From: Hyunsoonleella ulvae
GTDB taxonomy: Bacteria; Bacteroidota; Bacteroidia; Flavobacteriales; Flavobacteriaceae
DNA: 64,000 bases
Direction of reading: 5' to 3'
Assembly (NCBI RefSeq): GCF_016827605.1
Contig: NZ_JAEPJQ010000007.1
Location: forward strand, 1-64,000
Shown one piece after another: positions 16,555 to 25,967 of this stretch. The translations under genes and the position numbers were made by a program. The notes beneath the pieces were generated by a model. That model was not told the origin of the DNA and ran no database searches. It saw only the letters and a list, made by a program, of their open reading frames with translations. Each line of letters begins with the position of its first letter. Positions within the stretch are counted from its first letter, which is position 1.

Positions 16555-19500
16555 TTAGTTCATTTTAAATGATTTTCTTCTAAAATAAGCAACTACCGCA
16601 ACCAAAATAACAACTACAACCAATACATAGATAAACGTTGGAATAGGTAAGGGGTCGCCAGCTGCATAACTATGTAGCCCTGATAAATAGTAGTTTACTC
16701 CAAAGCTTGTCATGATTATAGAGCCAAAGGCAAAAATACTCGCTGTATTTAGTACATAATTACTTTTAAATTTTGGTATGAGTCTAAGATGTAATACAAT
16801 AGCATATACTATGATGCTGATAAGTGCCCAAGTTTCTTTAGGATCCCAGGCCCAATAACGTCCCCAAGATTCATTAGCCCAAATACCTCCTAAAAACGTA
16901 CCTACGGCTAAGACGAACAACCCAATAGTCATAGATATTTCATTGATATATGTAAGTTCTTTTATCTTTATATCCATTATTTTTTTTGTCTTTTTGGTTT
17001 TAAAGATGGTAAGTAATAATGCCATAAAACCTAAGATTGCCGACAAAGCCAAAGGCGCATAACTACTTACTATAGTTGCTACATGTACTTTTAGCCAAAA
17101 CGATTTTAGTACAGGCATTAAATTTGTTATTTCTGGGCTTAACCAATCTAAATAACTTACAAACAACAAAGCGCCAGAAAACAGTGTGGCGAGTGGTAGT
17201 GCAAAATCAGATTTTCTAAACGTAAATAAACCGCATAATACTAAAACCCATGAAACGAATACGAGCATTTCATAACCATTACTCCAGGGCGCATGTTGAG
17301 AAACATACCAACGCAGGATTATATTTCCTGTAAACAAGAGAAAGCTTATTAAAGTAATGATGATTAGTGCATTCCAGAGGAATTCCACGAGTTTTTTCTT
17401 AGTAAATATTTTAACTATAGCTAAAACTAGAAGTAGGGCACCAAGTGTAAAAAATACTTGAAACAGCCAAAAATTTAAGTTAAGTTCGTTATACCAAAGT
17501 TCAGCCTCAATACGTTTTCTACTTGGTATAATCTCTTTGCCCAATTCATCTTGAAACGTTTTTATATACCCTAATTTTTCACTGGCATCAACCCATTTTT
17601 TTTGATTTACATCCTTATAATAGGCTGGTATAATTTGTTTAGCAAACTTACCATCAGCAGCAGGGAAATCGTTAAAATGATGGGTTTGGCTGTGCCATTT
17701 GTTACTTTTATCATTACTATTTGGAAATACCTTTAAATAGTTTCCAGAAAATACATTGTAGAGAATATTAAAACGTTCATCAACTTTTAAAATCTCTTTA
17801 TCTAATTCACTACGCTCTGCTGGTTTCTTTTGGTTTGCACTTTCAGCAGCATCAGCTAAAATGTACTTTCCTTGATCTCCTAAAAGTTCAATAAATGAAA
17901 CGAGTCCATCTTCACTAACATTTAAATGATTGAATAATTCGCCCCCTTTTTTTATATCAACTTTTATTAACGGGATGTGTTGCCAAATGTTAGATGCTGA
18001 CTGCATTGCAAGAAAGGCTTGGTTAGCGTTGTAGCGAATACTTTGCCCGTTTTCTGTAAACTTAAAATAGGGTTTTATTGATAGCTTTCTTAAAAACTCC
18101 GATGCCAACGTATTCATTGGTTTTATACGACCATCTAAATCTTGAACCATTAAACGTCCAAAAAGTTCAGCATGCTGATGGTCTATTTCAAGTTGCTCTA
18201 CTAATTTTAAGTTGATCTCGGGTGTTTTATCCTGAGCAAAACTCATATTACTTATAGTGCAGAGTATTAATAGTAAACCAGCGCTTTTCAACTTTAATTT
18301 TTTCAAATTTTTATTGATGAGGTTAAAGCGAGATGATTTTCCAAAAAGTGTAAAGAACATACCTATCATCATCAATAAATAGCCTATATAGGTAATGTTG
18401 GTTCCAAGTGCGTCATGGTTTACAGCTAAAACGGTTCCTAGTTCATCGGTATCATAACTTGCTTGAAAAAACCTAAACCCTTTATAGTCGAGCACATTAT
18501 TCATAAATATGCGATGTGGTATTTCTTGATTGTTATCAATAACCCTTACTTCACTTGCATAGGAAGATGGACTGGTAGAACCTGGGTAGCGCTCTAATTG
18601 AAAATCGTCTAATTGAATAGAAAAAGGAACGGTAATGGCTTGAGAGCCATATGATAACGATACATTGATGTCATTAAAATTAGCTTCGTTAGATATAGGT
18701 AAAAAACCCTCTCTGTAAAGAAGATTAACCTCTTTTTTGTCTTTTCCAACGCTAACATTAACGATTAAGGCGTCATCTTTTTGTGCATCGTTATCCTTAG
18801 GTTTTTCCGAAGCACTTACTATTTTAATTTTACCTTTAGGATAATAGGCTAGGGGCACAAAAGAAGCATCACCATCACGATACAATGTTCTAAGTTGTAT
18901 GCTTTGTAGACTGTCTTTTGCAATGGTTCCGGCGGTTTCGGTAGCCATTACAAAGGTGCTTAGATTTCTTGGAGAGCGTATACTAAAATTTCCATTTTCC
19001 TCAGTAATATTTATAACACCGTCTTGCTCTACATCAAAACCAATTTTATGTTTATGAGAACCAATTGCTTCAATTTCTCCTTTTTCAAGAAAAACAGATT
19101 CTCTTCCATTACCAGCAGAAATAATCATTTCTAGCATAGGTTTTCCTTCATTTTCATTATGCTCTATTTGCGGAATGGCATCTGCAATGAACTCATTATA
19201 TGTTATAGAAACTGGGATGTTTTCAAATTTTGTATCAATACTAAAATTGTTACTACTTAATGGCGAAAAATCTAATTGTTTTTTTATTGTTTTGGTTGTT
19301 TTTCCATTTGAAATATGAACATGCAAATAGTTATTATCAGAAATCACGATATTAGAAGCAGCACCTTCACGAATTCTCATGATGCCCCCATAAGATACAT
19401 ACCGCGTAATACCAGCTCCTAAAAGAATAACTATAAATGCCAGATGAAATAGCAATAATGCCCATTTTTCTTTACGCCACAGTTTGTATTTAAAGATGCT

Positions 19501-19689
19501 CATTATAAAACAAACCCCTAAACCAATCATTACAAGTTCAAACCACCACGCATCATATATAAGTTTCCAAGCTGTTGCAGTGCCATAATCGTTCTCTATA
19601 AATGTTGCAGCAGCCATAGCAAAAGCGAAGGCAAATAGGCATAATACGGCAAGTATGGGAGAAGCAAAAAATCGTGCAAATTTATTCAT
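16555..19689 (-). CDS. ccsBA: Fused ResB/CcsA cytochrome c synthetase (CcsBA)
   Basis: The protein (1044 residues from ATG 19689) joins a ResB-like N-terminal half to a CcsA/ResC C-terminal half. The N-terminal half has membrane helices near 10-30, 45-65 and 80-95, a large periplasmic region, and another helix near 435. The C-terminal half bears the haem-handling WWD-type motif (ESWGRYWAWDPKETWAL). It exports haem and attaches it to CxxCH motifs of periplasmic cytochromes. It lies just downstream of nrfA, whose nine-haem complex needs it. An upstream in-frame GTG at 19716 falls inside the nrfA terminator hairpin, so the ATG beginning MNKFARFFASP is preferred. Confidence 0.9.
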   Translation of the reverse strand: MNKFARFFASPILAVLCLFAFAFAMAAATFIENDYGTATAWKLIYDAWWFELVMIGLGVCFIMSIFKYKLWRKEKWALLLFHLAFIVILLGAGITRYVSYGGIMRIREGAASNIVISDNNYLHVHISNGKTTKTIKKQLDFSPLSSNNFSIDTKFENIPVSITYNEFIADAIPQIEHNENEGKPMLEMIISAGNGRESVFLEKGEIEAIGSHKHKIGFDVEQDGVINITEENGNFSIRSPRNLSTFVMATETAGTIAKDSLQSIQLRTLYRDGDASFVPLAYYPKGKIKIVSASEKPKDNDAQKDDALIVNVSVGKDKKEVNLLYREGFLPISNEANFNDINVSLSYGSQAITVPFSIQLDDFQLERYPGSTSPSSYASEVRVIDNNQEIPHRIFMNNVLDYKGFRFFQASYDTDELGTVLAVNHDALGTNITYIGYLLMMIGMFFTLFGKSSRFNLINKNLKKLKLKSAGLLLILCTISNMSFAQDKTPEINLKLVEQLEIDHQHAELFGRLMVQDLDGRIKPMNTLASEFLRKLSIKPYFKFTENGQSIRYNANQAFLAMQSASNIWQHIPLIKVDIKKGGELFNHLNVSEDGLVSFIELLGDQGKYILADAAESANQKKPAERSELDKEILKVDERFNILYNVFSGNYLKVFPNSNDKSNKWHSQTHHFNDFPAADGKFAKQIIPAYYKDVNQKKWVDASEKLGYIKTFQDELGKEIIPSRKRIEAELWYNELNLNFWLFQVFFTLGALLLVLAIVKIFTKKKLVEFLWNALIIITLISFLLFTGNIILRWYVSQHAPWSNGYEMLVFVSWVLVLCGLFTFRKSDFALPLATLFSGALLFVSYLDWLSPEITNLMPVLKSFWLKVHVATIVSSYAPLALSAILGFMALLLTIFKTKKTKKIMDIKIKELTYINEISMTIGLFVLAVGTFLGGIWANESWGRYWAWDPKETWALISIIVYAIVLHLRLIPKFKSNYVLNTASIFAFGSIIMTSFGVNYYLSGLHSYAAGDPLPIPTFIYVLVVVVILVAVVAYFRRKSFKMN

Positions 19690-19704
19690 GGTATAGTTCG
19701 TTAA

Positions 19705-19745
19705 AATAAAAGACACCTTATATTTTGAGACATAAGGTGTCTTTT
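19705..19745 (-). terminator. Terminator downstream of nrfA
   Basis: AGACACCTTAT (19711-19721) and ATAAGGTGTCT (19733-19743) form an 11-bp stem. Reading leftward it is followed by TTTTATTTT. It separates nrfA from ccsBA, which may still be reached by read-through. Confidence 0.75.
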
Positions 19746-19762
19746 GGGAAAATTATATGTGT

Positions 19763-21262
19763 TTATTCTACAGTAGAAGATACTGTACGTATTGGCATGG
19801 CATCTTCTCTAGCTTTAGCTTCCTCAAGCCATTTAGGTAATAGATTTTCTTTAAAGGCTTCTTTATCAGCCTCAAGTTTTTCCATATCCAGACCAATAAA
19901 TTCTTGAGCCTTTTCTTTTGTAGAAATATCAGGCATCTCTATTGGATTGTTATGACCTAACTCTGCTAATAACCTAGCTAGTTTTACACGTGCTTCTTGA
20001 GCGATAACTAATCCACTTCCTATAACTCTTGCTGTTTCAACAGGAGAGTGGAACGATGCGCCATGAGCTGCAGCTGAGTAATCCCAACGCCACTGTCCGT
20101 GACGAATATCTGTTAATATGGGTTTCATTTGTGCCTCTGTAGCGCCTAAATCCCAACATTTTTTGGCTTCTAAATGTGCTTTTACAAGCAATTTTTCAAG
20201 TTTTAATCTGTTTTCTGTAGCCTTACGTTGTCTTTCATAAACATTAGCAATAAGCTTATTAGATTCTTCTCTATGACAAACCTGACATGCATTTGACGTA
20301 TTATTTAAAGGCGATTGAATATGATGGTCTGTAAATTTTTGACCACCTTCACTTTTATATGGCATGTGGCAATCTGCGCAGGATACACCTCTATCTGCAT
20401 GCACCCCAGTAGTAAATGTTTCATAACCTGGATGTTGTGCTTTAAGCATTGGTGCTTTACTTATTTTGTGTGTCCAGTCTTTAAACTCTAAATTATCATA
20501 GTAGTTTTCCATATCTTCAACCGTCATACCGTCTTTCCAAGGAAATACCAGATATGGTGTCCCTTCTTTCCCTGGTAAGTTTTTGTTAAAGTAATATTCA
20601 ACATGGCATTGCGCACAAACCAAAGAGCGCATCTCATTATGGGTTGCATTATTTATATCTTTTCCCATGGCATCAAAGGCTTCAACAAGAGCTGGTCTTG
20701 TAATTTTTAATTTCATGGTTTTATTATCATGACAATCTGCACAACCAATAGGGTTTACTACTTCAGCTCCTTTATCTGCCCACTTTCCACTGTAAAACTC
20801 AGCAATACCAATCTCGTTCATTAAACGGGGTACATCAGGACTCTTACAAGTCCAGCATGTAGCTGGCATTGGACCGTCTCCTTTTCCTTTAGGGCCTCCT
20901 GTTCTTAAAGTGTTGTGAATATCCTCAACGGCATAGGCATGTCCTCTACCTTGGTTGTAGTCTTTGGAAAAACCATATCCAGCAAAGAGAATAACAAGAT
21001 TTGGGTCTTCTTCTAAAACATCTCGCATTGCAGAACCACCTTGCATAGACGCAAAAGTTGTATCTAATGTTTGAAGGTATGATTGGTACTCCAATGGATA
21101 GTTTTCGCCCCATACGACATTTCTAGGTTCATTTTCGGCGATGTCTACACTAGGTGTGTATTTATATTTTGCTTCAGATTTTCTATTAACGATGCTTGAA
21201 GCTAGTAGTCCTAGCAAGAAAACTACAATAATAGTTACAATAAATAATACTTTGTTTTTCAT
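19763..21262 (-). CDS. nrfA: Ammonia-forming cytochrome c nitrite reductase NrfA
   Basis: The 499-residue periplasmic enzyme reduces nitrite to ammonium with six electrons. It has an N-terminal signal/anchor helix (about 5-22) and five haem sites in the expected order. The first is the active-site CWTCK, with Lys as haem ligand (about residue 135). The others are CADCH (about 175), CAQCH (about 213), CADCH (about 295) and CQVCH (about 325). The length and the HWRW-type segment HGQWRWDYSAAAHGASFH are typical. It starts 11 bases after nrfH stops, and the hydrophobic N-terminus supports the ATG at 21262. The operon porin-nrfH-nrfA suggests respiratory ammonification. Confidence 0.95.
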   Translation of the reverse strand: MKNKVLFIVTIIVVFLLGLLASSIVNRKSEAKYKYTPSVDIAENEPRNVVWGENYPLEYQSYLQTLDTTFASMQGGSAMRDVLEEDPNLVILFAGYGFSKDYNQGRGHAYAVEDIHNTLRTGGPKGKGDGPMPATCWTCKSPDVPRLMNEIGIAEFYSGKWADKGAEVVNPIGCADCHDNKTMKLKITRPALVEAFDAMGKDINNATHNEMRSLVCAQCHVEYYFNKNLPGKEGTPYLVFPWKDGMTVEDMENYYDNLEFKDWTHKISKAPMLKAQHPGYETFTTGVHADRGVSCADCHMPYKSEGGQKFTDHHIQSPLNNTSNACQVCHREESNKLIANVYERQRKATENRLKLEKLLVKAHLEAKKCWDLGATEAQMKPILTDIRHGQWRWDYSAAAHGASFHSPVETARVIGSGLVIAQEARVKLARLLAELGHNNPIEMPDISTKEKAQEFIGLDMEKLEADKEAFKENLLPKWLEEAKAREDAMPIRTVSSTVE

Positions 21263-21273
21263 TTGGTTTGTGT

Positions 21274-21876
21274 TTATTCTTTAGTTTGAAGTTGCTCTTC
21301 CATCCACTCTGGAATAACTAAATCCTGTTGGTCGGTTGGTAATGGTGCAACATTAAATTTTATAGTTGATAAGCCGTGTACTTTGCCGTGGGGCACTTGT
21401 TTATGGCAACTCCAGCATTGACGCCCAGTTCTATTTTCTCTATGGTCTTCTATATAACCATCGTATTTAGCCTGTGTTACTTGTTGTACATGGCAACGTA
21501 TACAGTTATTTTGAACAACCTCTTGCGAGGCTTCTTTCATTTCTATAACATCTGGCTCTAAACGTGCTGTAAACACAGAAGCATGGTATAAACCATCCTT
21601 TGCTTTAAAATAATATTTGTTTACTACATTGTTATGTGGCACATGGCAATCGTTACAATTTGCCCATTCTCTGTGGGAGCTATGCATCCAGCTATTGTAA
21701 ACTGGTGTCATAACATGGCAGTTTACACAAGCTTGCGGATCATCTGACATGTAAGATACAACCCGGGATTCTTTTGCCATGAATAACCCTAACCCGATAA
21801 CAACCGCAATAAAGAATACTGCTATTGTACGCCATCGTGTTGTTTTAGGAGGTAATATGTTTCGTTTTGTTTTCAA
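21274..21876 (-). CDS. nrfH: NrfH tetrahaem quinol dehydrogenase
   Basis: The 200-residue NapC/NirT-family protein has one membrane anchor (about residues 16-33). It carries four haem motifs: CVNCH, CNDCH, CIRCH and CWSCH. It takes electrons from menaquinol and passes them to NrfA at the periplasmic face of the membrane. The CVNCHVM motif near the membrane is typical of the quinol-side haem. Gaps of 9 bases to the porin gene and 11 bases to nrfA indicate one operon. Confidence 0.94.
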   Translation of the reverse strand: MKTKRNILPPKTTRWRTIAVFFIAVVIGLGLFMAKESRVVSYMSDDPQACVNCHVMTPVYNSWMHSSHREWANCNDCHVPHNNVVNKYYFKAKDGLYHASVFTARLEPDVIEMKEASQEVVQNNCIRCHVQQVTQAKYDGYIEDHRENRTGRQCWSCHKQVPHGKVHGLSTIKFNVAPLPTDQQDLVIPEWMEEQLQTKE

Positions 21877-21885
21877 TGGTATGTT

Positions 21886-23163
21886 TTATTTACTTTTAAA
21901 GAGGCTAGGATTAACTATAAGTTGCATCCATCCCCAGTTATTTGTATTATCGTTAGGTCTTCCGCCCTTTATTAAACTCATACTATCAGAAGCAAACATT
22001 TGGGAATAACCAATATTCATTTTTATATTTTTTGCAATTTTATTGGTGTATACAATGTCAAATTCAGTTCCAAGATATTTATCGGCATTATTGCTTAAAT
22101 CTGCATTAGCCAGAAAGTAGTGCGCTTTAGCTAGAAGGGTAGATGTTTTGCCAGTTTTAAACACCACCTTTCCGTAAAAATCATCTAGTCCCACATTGTT
22201 TGCATGGTTGCCCACAAAAAAATAATCCATAAATCCATTAAACTTATGGTTGGTGCCATATAGGGGTAAGAAAGATTTATTTTTAGAGTCTCCACTTTGG
22301 TCTGTACCACTTAATATCTCTATCCCCAATGCAAATAATGTATTGCTAGGTTTATAGCTAGCTTCAAGAGATACTTGGTAAGCACTTAAATCTGTAGTTT
22401 TGTTAGATTTTCCGAATTGATAATATGCAGATCCAGCCATTTTAACACTTTGTATTGGAAAAGTAAAATATGATCCAACAGTGTGCTTGTAAAATACACC
22501 ATCAGCAATATCATTATCTGGACCTGTTAAACTTTGAAACCCTGTATTTAATAATAGAAAACTAGCAGAACTGTTCTCCCATGTTTTCTTTAAATAGGCA
22601 AATTGTAATGCTTTATATGTTGATGCGCCTTTTATGGTAAATACATTACCTTCTCTAGCTTGGGATTGCTGACTAAAAGCAAAGCCAAAGTGCGCTAAAA
22701 AGTTATCTTTTTTGTATTTAATTAATGCTGCATCATGAAAACGTCCTTGCATGGCCCAGTCTAAGCCTCCTAAAATTCTTTGATCGTCATAGGAGAGGAC
22801 TTGTCTCCCTAATTTTGCAGACCAATTTTCATTCATGTGGTATTCGATCCAAGCTCTAAATAGTGAAAAAGAATTATTGCTGTCAGTAGCATCAATTTGT
22901 TGTGTGTCTCCCCAAACACTTACATCTTGGATACTTACCATAATATCTAAGTTTTCCATTATGTAGCTCACATTTAAACGAGAACGTTGTACTACAAAGG
23001 CTGCAGGTTCAGTATTATCAGGGAATAGATTGTTGAAACCATGGCGGTATTCAAATCGAGGTCTGATGTCTGCTCCAATTTCTAGTTGCGCATAAGTGTT
23101 TTGAATTGAAAAATAAATTAGAAAAAGAAGTAAAATCTTTGGTAGTAGTTGGTTTTTGCTCAT
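21886..23163 (-). CDS. Alginate-export-type outer-membrane beta-barrel porin in the nrf operon
   Basis: The 425-residue protein has a Sec signal peptide ending NTYAQ. Alternating beta-strand patterns follow, as in the alginate_exp family of outer-membrane barrels (GADIRPRFEYRHGF at the start, AWIEYHMNENWSAKLGRQ near residue 125). The C-terminus NNWGWMQLIVNPSLF is a normal barrel end. Its place as first gene before nrfHA suggests a channel for nitrite/ammonium or a related solute, but that is inference. The ATG at 23163 is chosen over an in-frame TTG two codons upstream. A palindromic FNR-like site lies 54-73 bases before the start. Confidence 0.8.
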   Translation of the reverse strand: MSKNQLLPKILLLFLIYFSIQNTYAQLEIGADIRPRFEYRHGFNNLFPDNTEPAAFVVQRSRLNVSYIMENLDIMVSIQDVSVWGDTQQIDATDSNNSFSLFRAWIEYHMNENWSAKLGRQVLSYDDQRILGGLDWAMQGRFHDAALIKYKKDNFLAHFGFAFSQQSQAREGNVFTIKGASTYKALQFAYLKKTWENSSASFLLLNTGFQSLTGPDNDIADGVFYKHTVGSYFTFPIQSVKMAGSAYYQFGKSNKTTDLSAYQVSLEASYKPSNTLFALGIEILSGTDQSGDSKNKSFLPLYGTNHKFNGFMDYFFVGNHANNVGLDDFYGKVVFKTGKTSTLLAKAHYFLANADLSNNADKYLGTEFDIVYTNKIAKNIKMNIGYSQMFASDSMSLIKGGRPNDNTNNWGWMQLIVNPSLFKSK

Positions 23164-23189
23164 CTTCAAGTTTGTTTAGAATTGCTGAA

Positions 23190-23236
23190 CAAATTTGATG
23201 ACATTTTGAGCTACTTTTTATGATAAATATCATAAA
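23190..23236 (-). promoter_or_regulatory. FNR-like palindrome and promoter of the porin-nrfHA operon
   Basis: The inverted repeat at 23217-23236 has perfect 8-base arms, TTTATGAT and ATCATAAA, around AAAT. This is the N4 spacing of FNR-type sites. A -7-like box, CAAATTTG (23190-23197), lies downstream in the direction of transcription. The palindrome centre therefore sits about 40 bases upstream of the likely start point, the class II activator position. It probably binds a Crp/Fnr-family regulator of nitrogen-oxide metabolism. Confidence 0.55.
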
Positions 23237-23361
23237 CCAAAAAATATTTAGGATTTTTTGTATTTTTTTTAAAATGAAGTAGGTTTCACTCTACATAAAT
23301 ACTATATCTGCATTTTTGAATAGAATTTATAAAAGCGAGTAAGCCATGATAATTATAAACT

Positions 23362-25005
23362 TTAAACCTGCAAAACCCCCAAATTAAACGGTTTATCAAT
23401 AGGTGCATGATTAGCAGCCTCAATCCCCATACTAATCCATGTTCTGGTATCTAAAGGATTGATAATACCGTCCGTCCATAAACGTGCAGCCGCATAATAG
23501 GGAGATACTTGGTTGTCGTACCTAGCTTTAATTTTATTGTAGAGTTCGTCTTCCTTTTCTTTGGTAAACGTTTCTCCCTGTTTTTCAAGAGACGCTTTTT
23601 CAATTTGTAATAAAACTTTAGCAGCAGAGTTGCCACTCATTACTGCGAGTTCTGCACTAGGCCATGCAAAAATCAATCTCGGGTCATACGCTTTTCCGCA
23701 CATGGCATAATTACCAGCCCCATAGCTATTACCAATAATCACAGTAAATTTAGGCACTACCGAATTACTAACCGCGTTTACCATTTTAGCGCCATCTTTT
23801 ATAATACCAGAATGCTCACTTTTACTGCCTACCATAAAGCCAGTAACATCCTGCAAAAACACTAACGGAATTTTCTTTTGGTTACAATTGGCAATAAAAC
23901 GTGTGGCTTTATCAGCTGAATCATTATAAATCACACCACCAAATTGCATTTCGGTTGGTTTGGTTTTAGAACCTGTGGTTTTTACAATTTGGCGTTGGTT
24001 GGCAATAATACCAACTGCCCAACCATCAATGCGCGCGTAGCATGTAATAATAGTTTGTCCATAACCCGCTTTATATTCCTCGTATTCTGAGTTATCCACC
24101 AGTCGTTTTATAATCTCATACATATCGTATTGATCGGCGCGACTTTTGGGCAAAATACCAAATATATCTTCAGGATTATCAGCAGGTTTTTTAGCCTCAA
24201 TACGGTTAAAACCAGCTTTATCATAATCCCCAATTTTATCAACGATGTTTTTTATTTTGTCTAAGGCATCTTTATCGTCTTTGGCTTTATAATCCGTAAC
24301 CCCAGAGATTTCGCAGTGCGTCGTTGCACCACCCAAAGTTTCATTATCTATACTTTCTCCAATAGCAGCTTTTACTAAATAACTACCCGCAAGAAAAATA
24401 CTTCCAGTTTTATCAACAATCAACGCTTCATCACTCATAATAGGGAGGTAGGCACCACCCGCAACACAACTACCCATAACCGCAGCAATTTGGGTAATAC
24501 CAATACTGCTCATTACAGCGTTATTTCTAAAAATACGTCCGAAATGCTCCTTATCAGGGAAAATTTCATCTTGCATAGGCAAATACACGCCAGCTGAATC
24601 CACCAAATAAATAATTGGCAATCGGTTTTCAATAGCAATTTCTTGAGCACGTAAATTCTTTTTCCCAGTAATAGGAAACCACGCCCCAGCCTTTACCGTA
24701 GCATCATTAGCCACTACAATACACTGTTTTCCTTTTATATACCCAATTTTCACAACCACACCACCAGAAGGGCAACCACCATGCTCCGCATACATATCTT
24801 CTCCCGCAAAAGCACCAATTTCAATAGATTTAGCCTTGGCGTCCAACAAATAGTCAATACGCTCCCTAGCTGTAAGTTTCCCTTTGCTATGGAGCTTTTC
24901 AATACGTTTTTTGCCGCCACCCAGACTCACTTTAGCCAACCTTTTATTAAGTTCAGAAACTAAAAGTTTGTTATGATCTTCGTTTTTATTGAAGTTGATA
25001 TCCAT
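23362..25005 (-). CDS. Acyl-CoA carboxylase beta (carboxyltransferase) subunit, methylcrotonyl-CoA type
   Basis: The 547-residue cytoplasmic protein is a biotin-dependent carboxyltransferase with two crotonase-like halves. The opening GGGKKRIEKLHSKGKLTARER and the stretches NDATVKAGAWFPIT, YLVDSAGVYLP and MGSCVAGGAYLPIMSDE closely follow methylcrotonyl-CoA carboxylase beta subunits. The C-terminal QDVTGFMVGSKSEHSGIIK adds support. It would transfer CO2 from biotin to a branched acyl-CoA in leucine breakdown. Propionyl- or geranyl-CoA specificity cannot be excluded. The biotin-carrying alpha subunit is not in the window, so it stands alone here. It diverges from the flavin-reductase operon. 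Confidence 0.88.
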   Translation of the reverse strand: MDINFNKNEDHNKLLVSELNKRLAKVSLGGGKKRIEKLHSKGKLTARERIDYLLDAKAKSIEIGAFAGEDMYAEHGGCPSGGVVVKIGYIKGKQCIVVANDATVKAGAWFPITGKKNLRAQEIAIENRLPIIYLVDSAGVYLPMQDEIFPDKEHFGRIFRNNAVMSSIGITQIAAVMGSCVAGGAYLPIMSDEALIVDKTGSIFLAGSYLVKAAIGESIDNETLGGATTHCEISGVTDYKAKDDKDALDKIKNIVDKIGDYDKAGFNRIEAKKPADNPEDIFGILPKSRADQYDMYEIIKRLVDNSEYEEYKAGYGQTIITCYARIDGWAVGIIANQRQIVKTTGSKTKPTEMQFGGVIYNDSADKATRFIANCNQKKIPLVFLQDVTGFMVGSKSEHSGIIKDGAKMVNAVSNSVVPKFTVIIGNSYGAGNYAMCGKAYDPRLIFAWPSAELAVMSGNSAAKVLLQIEKASLEKQGETFTKEKEDELYNKIKARYDNQVSPYYAAARLWTDGIINPLDTRTWISMGIEAANHAPIDKPFNLGVLQV

Positions 25006-25089
25006 CTGTGCATTTTTATTTCAACGAAGTTACAAAACCATTTTTGCTCTAAAAAGTGAATAATTTGTTAAAATATATAACATGGAAAT

Positions 25090-25127
25090 ATATTCCTTGG
25101 AATATAAATATTTTATTTATATATTTG
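25090..25127 (+). promoter_or_regulatory. Promoter with overlapping operator of the reductase-GNAT-MarR operon
   Basis: A perfect inverted repeat ATATTCC-TT-GGAATAT lies at 25090-25105. It contains the -33 word TTGG (25097-25100). Nineteen bases later comes TATATTTG (25120-25127), a full match to the -7 consensus TAnnTTTG. A repressor bound to the palindrome would block the -33 contact. The MarR protein encoded third in the operon is the natural candidate. Confidence 0.65.
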
Positions 25128-25146
25128 TGGTGTAAAAAAATAGAAC

Positions 25147-25677
25147 ATGAAACACATAATAGCATTTGCAGGAAGTAATAGTAAAACATCAATAAACAAG
25201 CAATTGGCAATTTATGCATCTAGTTTAGTTGAAAATGTAGACGTTTCTATATTAGATTTAGACGATTTTGATTTGCCTTTATACGGTATTGATTTAGAGA
25301 ATGAAAAGGGTATTCCGGACAATGCGCACAAGTTTTTAAACTTAATAAAGGATTCTGATGGTATTATACTATCATTAGCAGAGCATAATGGTGCATACGC
25401 TACAGTATTTAAAAACCTGTTTGATTGGATGTCTAGAATAGAAGGAAAGACCTTTTTTGGAAAACCAATGTTTTTAATGTCTACATCCCCAGGGGGAAGA
25501 GGAGGTCTATCTGTTTTGGAAATAGCTCAAAATCGGTTTCCACGACATGATGCCAATATCGTTGAGGTATTTTCGTTACCGTCATTCAGTGCTAATTTTT
25601 CTGAAGGTAAACTTGTAAATGAGTCTTTGGACATCGAATTAAAGAAAAAGATATCCACGTTTCAAAAAACATTGTAA
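25147..25677 (+). CDS. NAD(P)H-dependent FMN reductase family protein
   Basis: The 176-residue flavodoxin-like protein has the phosphate-binding start FAGSNSKTSINKQLA (about residues 6-20). It also has the family motif SLAEHNGAYATVFKNLFDW near residue 80, where classical members read PEYN-S-P-LKNA-DW, and the STSPGGRGG loop near residue 117. Members reduce FMN, quinones or azo compounds with NAD(P)H in the cytoplasm. It is the first gene of a tight operon (gaps of 3 and 5 bases) with a GNAT protein and a MarR repressor. That suggests induction by an electrophile or quinone-like compound. Confidence 0.85.
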   Translation: MKHIIAFAGSNSKTSINKQLAIYASSLVENVDVSILDLDDFDLPLYGIDLENEKGIPDNAHKFLNLIKDSDGIILSLAEHNGAYATVFKNLFDWMSRIEGKTFFGKPMFLMSTSPGGRGGLSVLEIAQNRFPRHDANIVEVFSLPSFSANFSEGKLVNESLDIELKKKISTFQKTL

Positions 25678-25680
25678 GCC

Positions 25681-25962
25681 ATGGAAATTAAGCATGAAAA
25701 ATTAGATAAAAAAGGACGCTTCTTTATAGAAATAGAAAATTTAAAAGTAGCCGAAATGACTTACACATATGCTGGTAATGAAAAAATTATTATCGACCAT
25801 ACAGAGGTAAAAGAGTCTCTAAAGGGACAAGGAATTGGTTATAAACTGGTGGAGGCAGCAGTGAGTTATGCAAGAGAACAGAATATTAAAATTTTACCAT
25901 TATGCCCTTTTGCCAATGCAGTTTTTAAAAAGAGAAAGGAATACAGTGACGTATTATTTTAA
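25681..25962 (+). CDS. Small GNAT-like N-acetyltransferase (YjdJ/GTL3B type)
   Basis: The 93-residue protein belongs to the short GNAT-like family. It has the acetyl-CoA-binding segment HTEVKESLKGQGIGYKLVEAAVSYAREQ and the ending ILPLCPFANAVFKKRKEY, both typical. The substrate of these small acetyltransferases is unknown. It lies between the flavin reductase (3-base gap) and the MarR gene (5-base gap), so the three are co-transcribed. Confidence 0.85.
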   Translation: MEIKHEKLDKKGRFFIEIENLKVAEMTYTYAGNEKIIIDHTEVKESLKGQGIGYKLVEAAVSYAREQNIKILPLCPFANAVFKKRKEYSDVLF

Positions 25963-25967
25963 AAGTT

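Noticed and set aside
19690-19716. Upstream GTG start for ccsBA
   Set aside because: It falls inside the nrfA terminator stem, and the ATG at 19689 gives the proper N-terminus.
23164-23169. Upstream TTG start for the porin
   Set aside because: The ATG two codons downstream is a better start and leaves a normal signal peptide.
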